Numbered from the stretch's first letter, positions 1 to 7,282 are shown. The stretch is DNA of 14,386 nucleotides from JAYEIA01 sp964472505 (GCA_964472505.1 CAYYQW010000090.1:1-14386); one strand, 5' to 3'. Notes: generated from the letters alone by a model not told the origin. Translations and numbers: made by a program.

Positions 1-51
1 TTGAGCATCGATGAAATTTAAGCATTTTTCTGTAATGTCAACTTCTCTCAT
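1..51 (-). CDS. N-terminus of a leftward gene cut by the window edge, possibly a TetR-like regulator
   Basis: Reading leftward from an ATG at 51-49, the frame stays open for 17 codons to the edge and gives MREVDITEKCLNFIDAQ. A complete Bacteroidota-type promoter lies directly upstream, and its predicted transcription start falls at or within a few bases of this ATG. The message would therefore be leaderless or nearly so. The pattern of hydrophobic residues resembles the first helix of TetR-family DNA-binding domains, and a perfect palindrome inside the promoter fits a self-regulating repressor. That assignment is inference: 17 residues cannot define a family. The existence of a gene here is moderately supported by the promoter and the open frame. 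Confidence 0.5.
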   Translation of the reverse strand, partial: MREVDITEKCLNFIDAQ

Positions 52-55
52 TTTA

Positions 56-86
56 CAAACGTAACGAATTCGTTACATAAAACCAA
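56..86 (-). promoter_or_regulatory. Bacteroidota-type promoter (-33 TTG, 20-bp spacer, -7 TACGTTTG)
   Basis: On the minus strand TTG (84-86) is followed after exactly 20 bases by TACGTTTG (56-63). This fits the Bacteroidota primary-sigma consensus TTG-N19-21-TAnnTTTG. It is the only site in the window where both boxes match with correct spacing. The expected start of transcription is about 51-53, at the start codon of the leftward gene. Confidence 0.7.
61..76. promoter_or_regulatory. Perfect 16-bp palindrome, candidate operator
   Basis: GTAACGAATTCGTTAC is a perfect dyad with no central spacer. It fills most of the promoter spacer and overlaps three bases of the -7 box. A dimeric repressor bound here would block RNA polymerase. 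The length and position match operators of TetR-like autoregulators, but the bound protein is not known from this window. Confidence 0.5.
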
Positions 87-90
87 GAAT

Positions 91-323
91 TATTCTAACT
101 TTTTAATATCTTTTTTTAAACGCAAGGACTTTTCTTGCATGAAGCACAACATTTGCATAAACAACCGGTATTTATTCCCAATATAGTTCGTGTTTTTCTC
201 TGTTAAAAATATGCCTTTTCAAAAGGAAACCCAAAAGAAAATGCATAATTAGTCTTTGTCTTTAAAATCAAGAGTTTGAGCTATAATTAAGATAAGCCTG
301 CTGTTTTCCGTTTTTTATCACAC
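91..323. other. Gene-free AT-rich spacer
   Basis: No convincing gene is seen. The stretch holds a short dyad GCAAG-N7-CTTGC (122-138) and a small palindrome CCTTTT-C-AAAAGG (214-226). Neither has the context of a terminator or a known regulatory site. A leftward open stretch of about 40 codons (stop at 92-90) has no good start or promoter. Confidence 0.5.
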
Positions 324-379
324 AAAAAAAGCCCCGGCAACCTGTTAAACTGATGAAAAAACAGGACTGCGGAGCTTTT
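324..379 (-). terminator. Intrinsic terminator for leftward transcription
   Basis: The minus strand forms AAAAGCTCCG (379-370) pairing with CGGGGCTTTT (336-327), all paired if one U-G wobble is allowed. An inner stem CCTGTT/AACAGG (365-360 with 346-341) continues it across an internal loop. The distal arm runs straight into seven T residues (330-324). On the plus strand the wobble becomes an A-C mismatch, so the leftward direction is favoured. It lies about 45 bases beyond the stop of the 44-residue gene and probably ends that transcript. Confidence 0.75.
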
Positions 380-423
380 GTTGATAGTATATATAGCGAA
401 TCTAAGGGTAAGTTTTCAAGTGT

Positions 424-558
424 TTAAATGGGGTTTCCCACAGTTAATGAAAAAAGGAGCAAGATAATCAGCACCGTAATGATACCTATTCCGGCTCCTT
501 TGAAAAAATTGCGAATATTTTCCTTGTGTTCTTCTGATTTTTGAGAGTAAATTTCCAT
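424..558 (-). CDS. 44-residue single-pass membrane protein
   Basis: A short leftward frame starts at ATG 558-556 and stops with TAA at 426-424. The first 20 residues are polar and charged (MEIYSQKSEEHKENIRNFFK). They are followed by a hydrophobic helix of about 20 residues beginning GAGIGIITVLIILLLF, then a short tail TVGNPI. This predicts a small inner-membrane protein anchored by one helix with the charged end probably in the cytoplasm. It sits between rpe and a strong leftward terminator, so it has its own 3' boundary. No clear promoter is visible in the 107 bp between it and rpe, and it may be co-transcribed with rpe. I do not recognise a family. Support comes from the coherent charged-then-hydrophobic layout and the terminator. 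Confidence 0.6.
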   Translation of the reverse strand: MEIYSQKSEEHKENIRNFFKGAGIGIITVLIILLLFSLTVGNPI

Positions 559-604
559 CACAATCGTTTTTTACTATTTACTCATCAGATACAAAAAGCA
601 TAAA

Positions 605-638
605 TATTCCATAAAAAAAATCATTTTTTTACGGAATA
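605..638. terminator. AT-rich hairpin after rpe, possible weak bidirectional terminator
   Basis: TATTCC (605-610) pairs with GGAATA (633-638). After one A-C mismatch the stem continues through T612-A631 and seven A-T pairs (613-619 with 624-630) around a four-base loop. The stem is long but poor in GC and has no separate U-tract, so termination efficiency is doubtful. It lies 28 bases past the rpe stop codon. Confidence 0.35.
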
Positions 639-665
639 GTTTAAAAGCAGCTGAAATACTTGCAG

Positions 666-1322
666 TTATTTCGCTTGTTTCAGGCTTAAAACGGCTTGTT
701 CAAAATCCGGGGCTTTAAAAATGTAGCTTCCCGAGACCAATACATCGGCTCCGGCATTTATGAGTTGTGCCGCATTGTTGTTGTCCACACCGCCGTCAAC
801 CGATATTTTTGTCGGGGCATTTTTTTCTTTTATCAATCGGCGGGCGGCTTGTATTTTTGAAATGCTTTCGCCTATAAAACTTTGGCCGCCAAAACCGGGG
901 TTTACCGACATAATCAACAGTAAATCAATTTCGCCTATGATGTTCTCCAACCAACTTACGGGACTGTGCGGATTAAGCGCCACGCCGGTTTGCATGCCTT
1001 CCTGCTTTATGTTTTGAAGTGTACGGTGCAGGTGGGTGCAAGCTTCGTATTGCACGGTCAAAAGATCGGCTCCGGCCGCTTTAAAATCTTTTATGTAGCG
1101 CTCCGGCTGTTCAATCATCAGGTGAACGTCTAAGGGCTTTTGGGCTTTTGCTTTTATGGCTTTTATTATGGGAAAACCAAAAGAAATATTCGGTACAAAA
1201 TTTCCGTCCATGATATCCAGATGAAACCAATCGGCCGAACTGTTATTCAGTGTTTCTACGGCTTTATCCAATTGTCCGAAATCGGCCGACAGCATTGAGG
1301 GAGCTATAAGAGTATTTTGCAT
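666..1322 (-). CDS. rpe: Ribulose-phosphate 3-epimerase
   Basis: This cytoplasmic enzyme interconverts D-ribulose 5-phosphate and D-xylulose 5-phosphate in the pentose phosphate pathway. At 218 residues it is of normal family length and forms a single TIM barrel. Visible family residues are Ser9 in APSMLSADF, His34 and Asp36 in HLDIMDGNFVPNISFG, His67 in DVHLMI, the phosphate-binding loop NPGFGGQSF (141-149), Asp176 in SVDGGV, and the second phosphate loop around VSGSYIF (196-202). His34, Asp36, His67 and Asp176 are the metal ligands in this family, and the two aspartates are the acid-base pair. All are intact, so the enzyme should be active. The start is the first ATG. The gene follows the barrel protein by 33 bp in the same direction and may share its transcript. 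Confidence 0.97.
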   Translation of the reverse strand: MQNTLIAPSMLSADFGQLDKAVETLNNSSADWFHLDIMDGNFVPNISFGFPIIKAIKAKAQKPLDVHLMIEQPERYIKDFKAAGADLLTVQYEACTHLHRTLQNIKQEGMQTGVALNPHSPVSWLENIIGEIDLLLIMSVNPGFGGQSFIGESISKIQAARRLIKEKNAPTKISVDGGVDNNNAAQLINAGADVLVSGSYIFKAPDFEQAVLSLKQAK

Positions 1323-1355
1323 GAATGGTATTTTTTTACAAGATAAATTTACAGA

Positions 1356-2180
1356 TTAAAAATAAAAAACAGCACCGAGTCTTAGGCTGTTATAATTGAA
1401 ATCAACCGGTTCGTAATCATCGTCAACCGATACTTTGCCGCCGGTATAATCATAAGCCAAATAAAAGCGCGAATTAAAGCCGTAGTTGTTAATGCTTGCT
1501 CCGACTTGCAGGCGCAGTCCGGCTGAAATCTTATTGAAATAACTCAAATGGTTTATTTGCGGGCCGCCGCCTAAGTAGATTGAATAATTGCCGGATTTCC
1601 CAATGACTTGATTATAATTTACGGGTAAAGTAAAAACGCTTCTGAAAAGTGCGCCTTTTCGAGATTCATCGTCTTCGTTGGTATAAGTAAATGTATTTAT
1701 GTCTTCTTCAAAAATGGCTTGAACCGAAAGCTTTTTACTGTGATTATAAAGTAAACTCAGGTGCAAAGACAGATTTCTGATATTGACTGTTTGAGAAGTG
1801 TCGGTATTGTGTATTTCAGGAATGGCAGATGCCGTAAAACCCGAACCGCCTAAGCTAAAACCGGCGCCGAAACGCCATTTTTTGTAATTGGCCGGAATCA
1901 GCATTACATTTACAATATCAAAAGCCCCGATTTTTACTGTTTTAGTTTCCATACCGCTGTAGCTTACTTCAAGACTCTCCACTTCCGGCGGAACCATAAT
2001 GCGGTATTCGCCTTTTGCATCGGTTAAGGTGGTAATGGAAGGCGCTTCATAAGCCGTAACTTTAGCGCCGGGTATTTCGTTGCCGCCCATTTGACGAACC
2101 TTTCCCGTAAGGGTTCTTTCCTGAGCAAAAACGCTTATGCTAAGAAGCGAAATAAGAAGAACAGAAATAATAGTTTTCAT
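1356..2180 (-). CDS. Outer-membrane beta-barrel protein with CarboxypepD_reg-like N-terminal domain
   Basis: The 274-residue product begins with a Sec signal peptide (MKTIISVLLISLLSISVFAQ, cleavage probably near residue 19). Residues about 22-95 form a CarboxypepD_reg-like beta-sandwich: RTLTGKVRQMGGNEIPGAKV, then a TLTDAKGEYRIMVPP turn and the strand LEVSYSGMETKTV. This domain is common at the N-terminus of Bacteroidota outer-membrane proteins. From about residue 100 the sequence alternates polar and hydrophobic residues with many Gly, Tyr and Asn, and ends in LRLGAVFYF. The terminal phenylalanine is the usual signal for the barrel assembly machinery. The substrate or partner is unknown. The barrel half is short (about 175 residues, perhaps eight strands), so a structural or small-porin role is more likely than a TonB-dependent receptor, which would be several times longer. 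It is upstream of rpe but shows no functional link to it. Confidence 0.8.
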   Translation of the reverse strand: MKTIISVLLISLLSISVFAQERTLTGKVRQMGGNEIPGAKVTAYEAPSITTLTDAKGEYRIMVPPEVESLEVSYSGMETKTVKIGAFDIVNVMLIPANYKKWRFGAGFSLGGSGFTASAIPEIHNTDTSQTVNIRNLSLHLSLLYNHSKKLSVQAIFEEDINTFTYTNEDDESRKGALFRSVFTLPVNYNQVIGKSGNYSIYLGGGPQINHLSYFNKISAGLRLQVGASINNYGFNSRFYLAYDYTGGKVSVDDDYEPVDFNYNSLRLGAVFYF

Positions 2181-2354
2181 GGCACAATGCTTTATGAGTT
2201 TAATAATTAAAAACTTATTGAATTAGGCATTTTATTAATATTTTCATTATTTTGATTCACAGGCTTTACGAAAGCTATAATTTGCAAAAAATGTTTCTGT
2301 GATTAAGCATGCAGGCTACAAAATATGATTTTTTTCGTATTTATATTCTATCAA

Positions 2355-2403
2355 TCCCCCTGCCCTTCCGAAACAATCGGAACAGGCACTTCTCCAAGGG
2401 GGA
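2355..2403. repeat. Compact GC-rich inverted repeat, possible dispersed intergenic element
   Basis: TCCCCC (2355-2360) is the reverse complement of GGGGGA (2398-2403). Nested inside, TTCCGA (2366-2371) pairs with TCGGAA (2377-2382) around the loop AACAA. CCTG (2359-2362) pairs with CAGG (2383-2386) if the three bases CCC are bulged out, though its first two bases also belong to the outer arm. The element is richer in GC than its surroundings and lies in the 289-bp spacer after the GH13 gene. No T-tract follows on either strand, so it is not a normal terminator. Similar short C-rich/G-rich palindromes occur as dispersed intergenic repeats in some Bacteroidota, but I cannot check copy number here. 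The rest of the spacer (2181-2469) holds no gene I can support. Confidence 0.5.
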
Positions 2404-2469
2404 ATCCGAAAATTGCCGGTGTGCTGTAATTTTAAAATTTGTCGTATTCATACGCCTGATTCAAAAAAC

Positions 2470-5343
2470 TTATTTGAAACTGCCGATAATAACCGAGCTG
2501 TGCGCCGGTAAATTTATTTGGTCCCCTTCGGGTTGAATATTTGTAAATCCGGATTCTGCGGAACGTTTCGGGTCAAACTTCAAACCTTCGGCCTTAGATT
2601 GCAGCGTATCTGCATAAACGGTATGTTTGCTGTATTTTTGCAAATCGGGATGTTTAAAAATTAGATTTTCATCCGAGACATTATGTAAAATAAAAAAACA
2701 ATCTGCCGAAGCGGCACTATTATCGTCCTTCGGATTTTGGTTTAGTATTTTGTAAGCCAAATATGTTTTTTTCAGCTCTTTGGGTTTTTCTTTAGATGTA
2801 TTATAATCTTTAACAGAGAGATCCACTTTGATGTGAAAATCCTCATCAATATCGCAAGGGCTGAGTGCATTGCTCCCGGCTGAGCTGTAAAACTCCTTGG
2901 GAATATCCCATTCGCCGGGCGTTTTAACCAGCTTGATATTGAGCATTTGATAGGCTTGCCATTTATTCAAATCAAACTTATCAATATCTTTACGAGAAAG
3001 TGATACCAATGCTTTACCTTTTTTGTCAAATTTAACGGGCAGCGGCCTTTTCTCCGGATTGGCTTCGTGTGGGTGTATTTCGCCTGTCAAAAAGAGAATA
3101 TCATTTTTCGGGCCGTTTATAAATTCAATATGAAGCTCTTTCAGTTTGTGGCTCTTAAACGAATGAACCGGGTGGCAGTCTTCCGGAATTTCTTCCGTAT
3201 GGTTGTATAAAAATTCTAATGATTGGTTAATTGCGTCGGCTTCAGTCATTCGAAAAGCCGGAATGTGTTTACGTAATTCCGTAAGACCTTTCAGATAATT
3301 GAACATAGAGTTTGCCAAGGGTGCATACTCATCACTCAAGCGCGAATGCCGAAGCATGTTGGTAAAATCCGGTGATTGATAAGAATTATCGTGAAAATAT
3401 CGTGTTCCTTCTTTGTTCACAATTGCAGAAGTAACGGCACGCGGATTTTTTTGTTCACTTTTACATACGGGTTTGCTCCGAAGCATTTCGGAACCGCCGT
3501 GTATTATCACCGAGCCCTGTGCGGTAAATAAAGCCGTAAGTGCCTGTTTGGCAATTCGCAGGCGTTTATGTCCTTGGGCATCTTCCGTTGTTAGATTTAT
3601 TTTATCCCACAGCGTAAGTCCGTCGTGAATGCTTATAAAATTCAGGCATTCGCCGGGCGTATCGGCAAACAAATGATACGGATGAAAAAAATCGGTTCGC
3701 CCAAAGGGGAAATTGCCGGCGTCATAAGTTTTTATACCGCCTGCAATGGCCGAGGCTAAGCGTGCAACACTTTCGGTGCGTCCTTGGAAAAATCCGCCTT
3801 CGGTAACATGGCCCAAAGCCGCATCGCGCATTACATCGTTGAACATACCGACATTCAGCCCTTTAGGCCGATGCAGTTTGGTGAAAGACTCTAAATAATC
3901 AATGTCTTTAAAATCCCAAGCTTCGCCCCAAAGCAGTAAATCGTTTTTGTCTTTTTCATTATAAGCCAAGCCGACTTTTTCGCGTACTTTTGCCAAAGTT
4001 TCCGCGTCGGTAAATTCCATCAAATCAAATCGAAAACCATCGGCACCGAGTACTTTTACATAATATATGAGTACATCAATAATGAGTTTGCGAACGGCGG
4101 CATGTCGGCTTTCGAGCGAAGGGCCGGCGCCGGTTTTAACTGAAATTTCATTGTTTTTATCAAATCTTAAATAACAACCGGGAGCAATATTTTCAAAGGT
4201 TTCGGCAGAATAAATATGATTAAAGACCACATCCAAAATCAGTCCCGTATGGTTTTTGTGCAGAGCTTCCGCCATTTTTTGAAACTCGTGTATGCGTGCT
4301 TCCGGTTTTTCGGGTTCTGTGGCATAACGCCCTTCCAAACTGAAATAGTTTAAAGGGTCGTAGCCCCAATTGTAATTATCAATCTCTGATTTCTCGAGAG
4401 AAAGGCGCTTGTCGGTATCTTTTTGGGTGTGGCACTTATGCACCGGCATTAATTGTAAGTGAGATATCCCGAGTTTATTAAAATAATCGGCATGCTTGCC
4501 AATTGCCGTATAGCTTCCGGCAATATCGGTATCAATAAAGCCGGGTTCGGAACTAAAATCGCGAACGTGCATTTCATAAGCAATAACATCCGTGGGACTT
4601 TGTATGTGTTGTGAGTTTCGGAAGTTATCTCTGTTTTCAAAAGCCTTAATCTTTATAATAGCAGCTTTCCCGATTTTATCCTTTTCCGGGTCAAAAGGCG
4701 CCATGGATTTTGCATAGGGATCCAAAGCCGTGTATTGTCTTTGGTAGGCAAAAACCCGGTATTGATAATAGCAGCCTTCCAAACTTTCTAAACCGACATC
4801 TTCCGGTTTCAAGTGTAATTCGTGCAGGCCGTTTTGTTTTTTGTCTAAGTCAAACTTGTCCGAAATTAGGGTTTCGGCATCTTTATCAAAAAGAAGAAGT
4901 TTAATGCGCAATGCGGGCGGAGACCATAGTTTGAATACGGTTTCGTCATCACCGATTTCAGCACCTAAGACTTCATCTTCGGGCGGTGCAAAAACGGTAT
5001 CCAGAATCCCGCCCGGTTCCGGATTTAAAATGACCGGAATGCGGTGCTCGTTTATTTTTACTCGGTAATTATAATCCAAACTGAAATCACCGGTGAGTAT
5101 AATTCGGTTTTTTTTATGTTCCGCCGAAAACCCCTGTAATTTCTTTTTATCGAACGGCTTTGAGTTTTTCTCCGGATTATAAAAAATACGGTGGATGCGA
5201 ACGGATTCAGCCGTAAAGTTCTCGTCAATAAATAATATTATTTTGCTCTCGGATATTTGAACGGCTTTATTCACACCTTCAATATGGCGTGTTCCGAACA
5301 GGTCGTATGCATCAATATTATTTGCTGTGAAATTTTGTTCCAT
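2470..5343 (-). CDS. Large GH13 pullulanase-like alpha-glucan debranching enzyme
   Basis: The 957-residue protein is a family GH13 glycoside hydrolase predicted to cleave alpha-1,6 branch linkages in glycogen, pullulan-type glucans or limit dextrins. A CBM48-like beta-sandwich lies at about residues 130-200 (ETVFKLWSPPALRIKLLLFD). The catalytic barrel follows, from about VIAYEMHVRDF (253) to 700. YNWGYDP (324-330) is the hallmark of type I pullulanases. The conserved GH13 regions are DVVFNH (371-376), GFRFDLM with nucleophile Asp440, LLWGEAW with acid/base Glu474, and FISIHDG with transition-state Asp574, so the active site is complete. There is no signal peptide, which points to a cytoplasmic enzyme acting on stored or imported glucan. 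About 125 N-terminal and 250 C-terminal residues are not assigned, making it longer than the cytoplasmic type I pullulanases I know (roughly 650-750). The start lies 12 bp after the LytTR gene, suggesting one operon. Exact linkage specificity is inferred. Confidence 0.88.
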   Translation of the reverse strand: MEQNFTANNIDAYDLFGTRHIEGVNKAVQISESKIILFIDENFTAESVRIHRIFYNPEKNSKPFDKKKLQGFSAEHKKNRIILTGDFSLDYNYRVKINEHRIPVILNPEPGGILDTVFAPPEDEVLGAEIGDDETVFKLWSPPALRIKLLLFDKDAETLISDKFDLDKKQNGLHELHLKPEDVGLESLEGCYYQYRVFAYQRQYTALDPYAKSMAPFDPEKDKIGKAAIIKIKAFENRDNFRNSQHIQSPTDVIAYEMHVRDFSSEPGFIDTDIAGSYTAIGKHADYFNKLGISHLQLMPVHKCHTQKDTDKRLSLEKSEIDNYNWGYDPLNYFSLEGRYATEPEKPEARIHEFQKMAEALHKNHTGLILDVVFNHIYSAETFENIAPGCYLRFDKNNEISVKTGAGPSLESRHAAVRKLIIDVLIYYVKVLGADGFRFDLMEFTDAETLAKVREKVGLAYNEKDKNDLLLWGEAWDFKDIDYLESFTKLHRPKGLNVGMFNDVMRDAALGHVTEGGFFQGRTESVARLASAIAGGIKTYDAGNFPFGRTDFFHPYHLFADTPGECLNFISIHDGLTLWDKINLTTEDAQGHKRLRIAKQALTALFTAQGSVIIHGGSEMLRSKPVCKSEQKNPRAVTSAIVNKEGTRYFHDNSYQSPDFTNMLRHSRLSDEYAPLANSMFNYLKGLTELRKHIPAFRMTEADAINQSLEFLYNHTEEIPEDCHPVHSFKSHKLKELHIEFINGPKNDILFLTGEIHPHEANPEKRPLPVKFDKKGKALVSLSRKDIDKFDLNKWQAYQMLNIKLVKTPGEWDIPKEFYSSAGSNALSPCDIDEDFHIKVDLSVKDYNTSKEKPKELKKTYLAYKILNQNPKDDNSAASADCFFILHNVSDENLIFKHPDLQKYSKHTVYADTLQSKAEGLKFDPKRSAESGFTNIQPEGDQINLPAHSSVIIGSFK

Positions 5344-5355
5344 TGGGGAGCAAAT

Positions 5356-6084
5356 TTACAACAAATCCGGGTCATATTTCAAAGTTTTCATCACTTCATT
5401 TTTATAGGTTCGCCCAATGGGCAATTCCAATTCATTCACAAATATGGTACGTGCATTAAAAGCCGTAATTTTTGCGGCCGATACCACAAAGGATTTATGT
5501 ATGCGCATGAAGCCGTAATCTTTCAGTTGTTCTTCAATTTTACTGATGGACATTTTAGTCATAACTGCTTTCTCGGGCGTATGTACTTTGATGTACTCGC
5601 GGTAACTTTCGATATGAGTAATATCTTTCAAGAAAAATTTATGAATCGTTTTGTCTTCGTTAAGATAAATAAACATACCGGCATCAGAGCTTTTGTCTTC
5701 CGCCGTCATTACCTGCAAATCCGATTGTTCGGCTTGTTTAAAGTAGCGATTCACCGCTTTGTAGAAACGCTCGAACGATACCGGTTTTAGCAGATAATCT
5801 ACCACATCGTACTCATAACTTTTTAGCGCATAATTACGATAAGCGGTTACGATTATTATTTTGGGCGGATTTTTTAGAGATTTCAAAAACTCAAAGCCCG
5901 ATATTTTAGGCATTTCAATATCCAAAAACATCAAGTCAACTTTTTCTTTTCGCAAGACTTCGTTAGCTTGGATAGCGTTTTCGCATTCTCCGGCCAGCTC
6001 AATGCCGTTAAAATCTTTTACATAGGATTTCAGTACATTCCTGGCCAAAGGTTCGTCATCTACAATGAGGCATCGTGTTGTCAT
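5356..6084 (-). CDS. LytTR-family response regulator
   Basis: The 242-residue protein is a two-component response regulator. The receiver domain (about 1-115) shows the acidic pair Asp9-Asp10 in IVDDEPLA, the phosphorylation site Asp55 in LMFLDIEMP, Thr80 in IIIVTAY and Lys100 in YLLKPVSF. The LytTR DNA-binding domain occupies about residues 140-238. It includes IHKFFLKDITHIESYREYIK, the core YGFMRIHKSFVV and the strand ELPIGRTYKNEV. LytTR proteins bind direct repeats through beta-strands rather than a helix-turn-helix. The gene follows its probable partner kinase by 46 bp and precedes the GH13 gene by 12 bp, so the pullulanase-like gene is the first candidate for regulation, perhaps through an autoregulated operon. 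No LytTR binding repeats were confidently identified. Confidence 0.95.
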   Translation of the reverse strand: MTTRCLIVDDEPLARNVLKSYVKDFNGIELAGECENAIQANEVLRKEKVDLMFLDIEMPKISGFEFLKSLKNPPKIIIVTAYRNYALKSYEYDVVDYLLKPVSFERFYKAVNRYFKQAEQSDLQVMTAEDKSSDAGMFIYLNEDKTIHKFFLKDITHIESYREYIKVHTPEKAVMTKMSISKIEEQLKDYGFMRIHKSFVVSAAKITAFNARTIFVNELELPIGRTYKNEVMKTLKYDPDLL

Positions 6085-6130
6085 ATGGCAAAGTGGTTTG
6101 TTTTGAAAATTATTTTTGAGAGCAGCTTAG

Positions 6131-7249
6131 CTAATTTTTTGAATTTGAATTTGAATTCAAATTAATATTCAGATCAACAAAGTACTCATTTTCAGTTTCT
6201 TCAATATTTAGACTGTAATTCCCGGCATATTGCAAATCTAAACGTTTTTTTACATTTTTCAAGCCGATTCCCGAATTCCCTTCTTTTGGTACATTGCTCA
6301 CTGAATTCTTTGTATTGAAGAAAAAACAATCGTTTTCAGTGTACATCTCAATATGAACAAAGCCATTACCTACGTTTTGATCAAGCCCGTGTTTAAAAGC
6401 GTTCTCAACAAAAGGAAGCAGAAGCAGAGGAGCAATTTTCTCCTCTTCCAAGTCTTCGGAAATTTTGAGTTGCACATCTACTTTATTGCCGTAACGTATT
6501 TGTTGCAAATCCACATAATTGCGAATACTTTCAGCTTCTTTCTCCAAATCGGTTAGCGGCTCGTTGCATTCGTAAAGCATATAATCGAGAAGGGATGATA
6601 TTTTCAGTACTATTTTGGGAGCCAAGTCAGACTTCTCAAGTGTTAAGCTGTATAAATTATTCAGTGCATTGAATAAGAAATGCGGGTTTATTTGCGATTT
6701 CAGATACTTAAGTTCGGCTTCTTTAAGTTTTAATTCGGTTTCTAATTTTTCCTGCATCAGTTTTTGTTCGTGTTTCTGTGAGCGCACCCATATTTTTAAG
6801 AATTTTATGGACGAAACCAAACCGATAATCATGAGTTTTACGGTAATGGCCCAAACAATATTTCGTTTGAAAAACTGCCAATATTCCGGAAAGTCTTTGC
6901 CCTTTTCGGCAAACGAATCGGACAGAAAAACGTTCCAACCCAGATACTCCAAAGGCATGGCTACAAATATGAGCATGACTGCAAAAAACACTAAAAACCA
7001 AAGGGTAAAACGCAGGTATTTTTTGTTATACAAAAAACGCGGCATTAAAAAATAAATGGTAAAATATACGCCCAACATATCCGTAGGAGTATAGAACAAC
7101 AAATCCAGCAAGAGGGTTTCGCTGAATTGGCGTTCGGATGTTACCGCGCTTAAACCGTCATAAAAAACAGTAATTATAATCCAGAACAGAACGTGATAGC
7201 CTATTCGGGTATAATTCAAATTTTTCAGATAGGATGAAATTTTCGACAT
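6131..7249 (-). CDS. LytS/YehU-type membrane sensor histidine kinase
   Basis: The 372-residue protein has about four membrane segments (near residues 16-34, 46-69, 80-100 and 129-150). A charged coiled coil (about 157-187) follows, then the His_kinase domain (PF06580 type). The phosphoacceptor is His190 in SQINPHFLFNALN. The ATP-binding part shows the N-box PFVENAFKHG with Asn283 and the G-box GNSGIGLKNVKKRL near 325-338. Such kinases phosphorylate the LytTR regulator encoded next to them. The sensor region has no recognised periplasmic ligand domain, so the stimulus is unknown. The last dozen residues (NINLNSNSNSKN) are a low-complexity Asn/Ser tail encoded by a hexamer repeat. A TATGTTTG -7 box lies 26-33 bases upstream of the start and supports ATG 7249. 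Confidence 0.95.
   Translation of the reverse strand: MSKISSYLKNLNYTRIGYHVLFWIIITVFYDGLSAVTSERQFSETLLLDLLFYTPTDMLGVYFTIYFLMPRFLYNKKYLRFTLWFLVFFAVMLIFVAMPLEYLGWNVFLSDSFAEKGKDFPEYWQFFKRNIVWAITVKLMIIGLVSSIKFLKIWVRSQKHEQKLMQEKLETELKLKEAELKYLKSQINPHFLFNALNNLYSLTLEKSDLAPKIVLKISSLLDYMLYECNEPLTDLEKEAESIRNYVDLQQIRYGNKVDVQLKISEDLEEEKIAPLLLLPFVENAFKHGLDQNVGNGFVHIEMYTENDCFFFNTKNSVSNVPKEGNSGIGLKNVKKRLDLQYAGNYSLNIEETENEYFVDLNINLNSNSNSKN
6137..6163. repeat. TTTGAA hexamer repeat ending in a 16-bp palindrome, inside the kinase 3' end
   Basis: About three TTTGAA units in tandem end in the perfect palindrome AATTTGAATTCAAATT (6148-6163). The repeat encodes the low-complexity tail of the kinase just before its TAG stop (6133-6131). 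Because the unit is six bases, gain or loss would lengthen or shorten the tail by two residues without a frameshift. Confidence 0.6.
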
Positions 7250-7274
7250 ACAAAAATTTTCAGAAATACACTTG

Positions 7275-7282
7275 CAAACATA
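7275..7282 (-). promoter_or_regulatory. -7 box (TATGTTTG) for the kinase-regulator-GH13 operon
   Basis: The minus strand reads TATGTTTG, an exact TAnnTTTG match. It implies a start near 7270 and a leader of about 20 bases to the kinase ATG. No TTG is found 19-21 bases upstream, so the -33 half is weak or absent. Confidence 0.5.

Noticed and set aside
90..220. Leftward open stretch of about 42 codons ending LKKDIKKLE
   Set aside because: It is short and has no convincing start, promoter or family resemblance. It could be a relic but is not distinguishable from chance in AT-rich DNA.
2309..2536. Rightward 75-codon frame through the GH13 downstream spacer
   Set aside because: It runs through the GC-rich inverted repeat and into the antisense of the GH13 gene, and its translation looks random.
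5257..5790. Rightward 177-codon frame antisense to the response regulator
   Set aside because: It is the complement of a well-supported LytTR regulator gene. Its Phe- and His-rich translation is typical of an antisense shadow.
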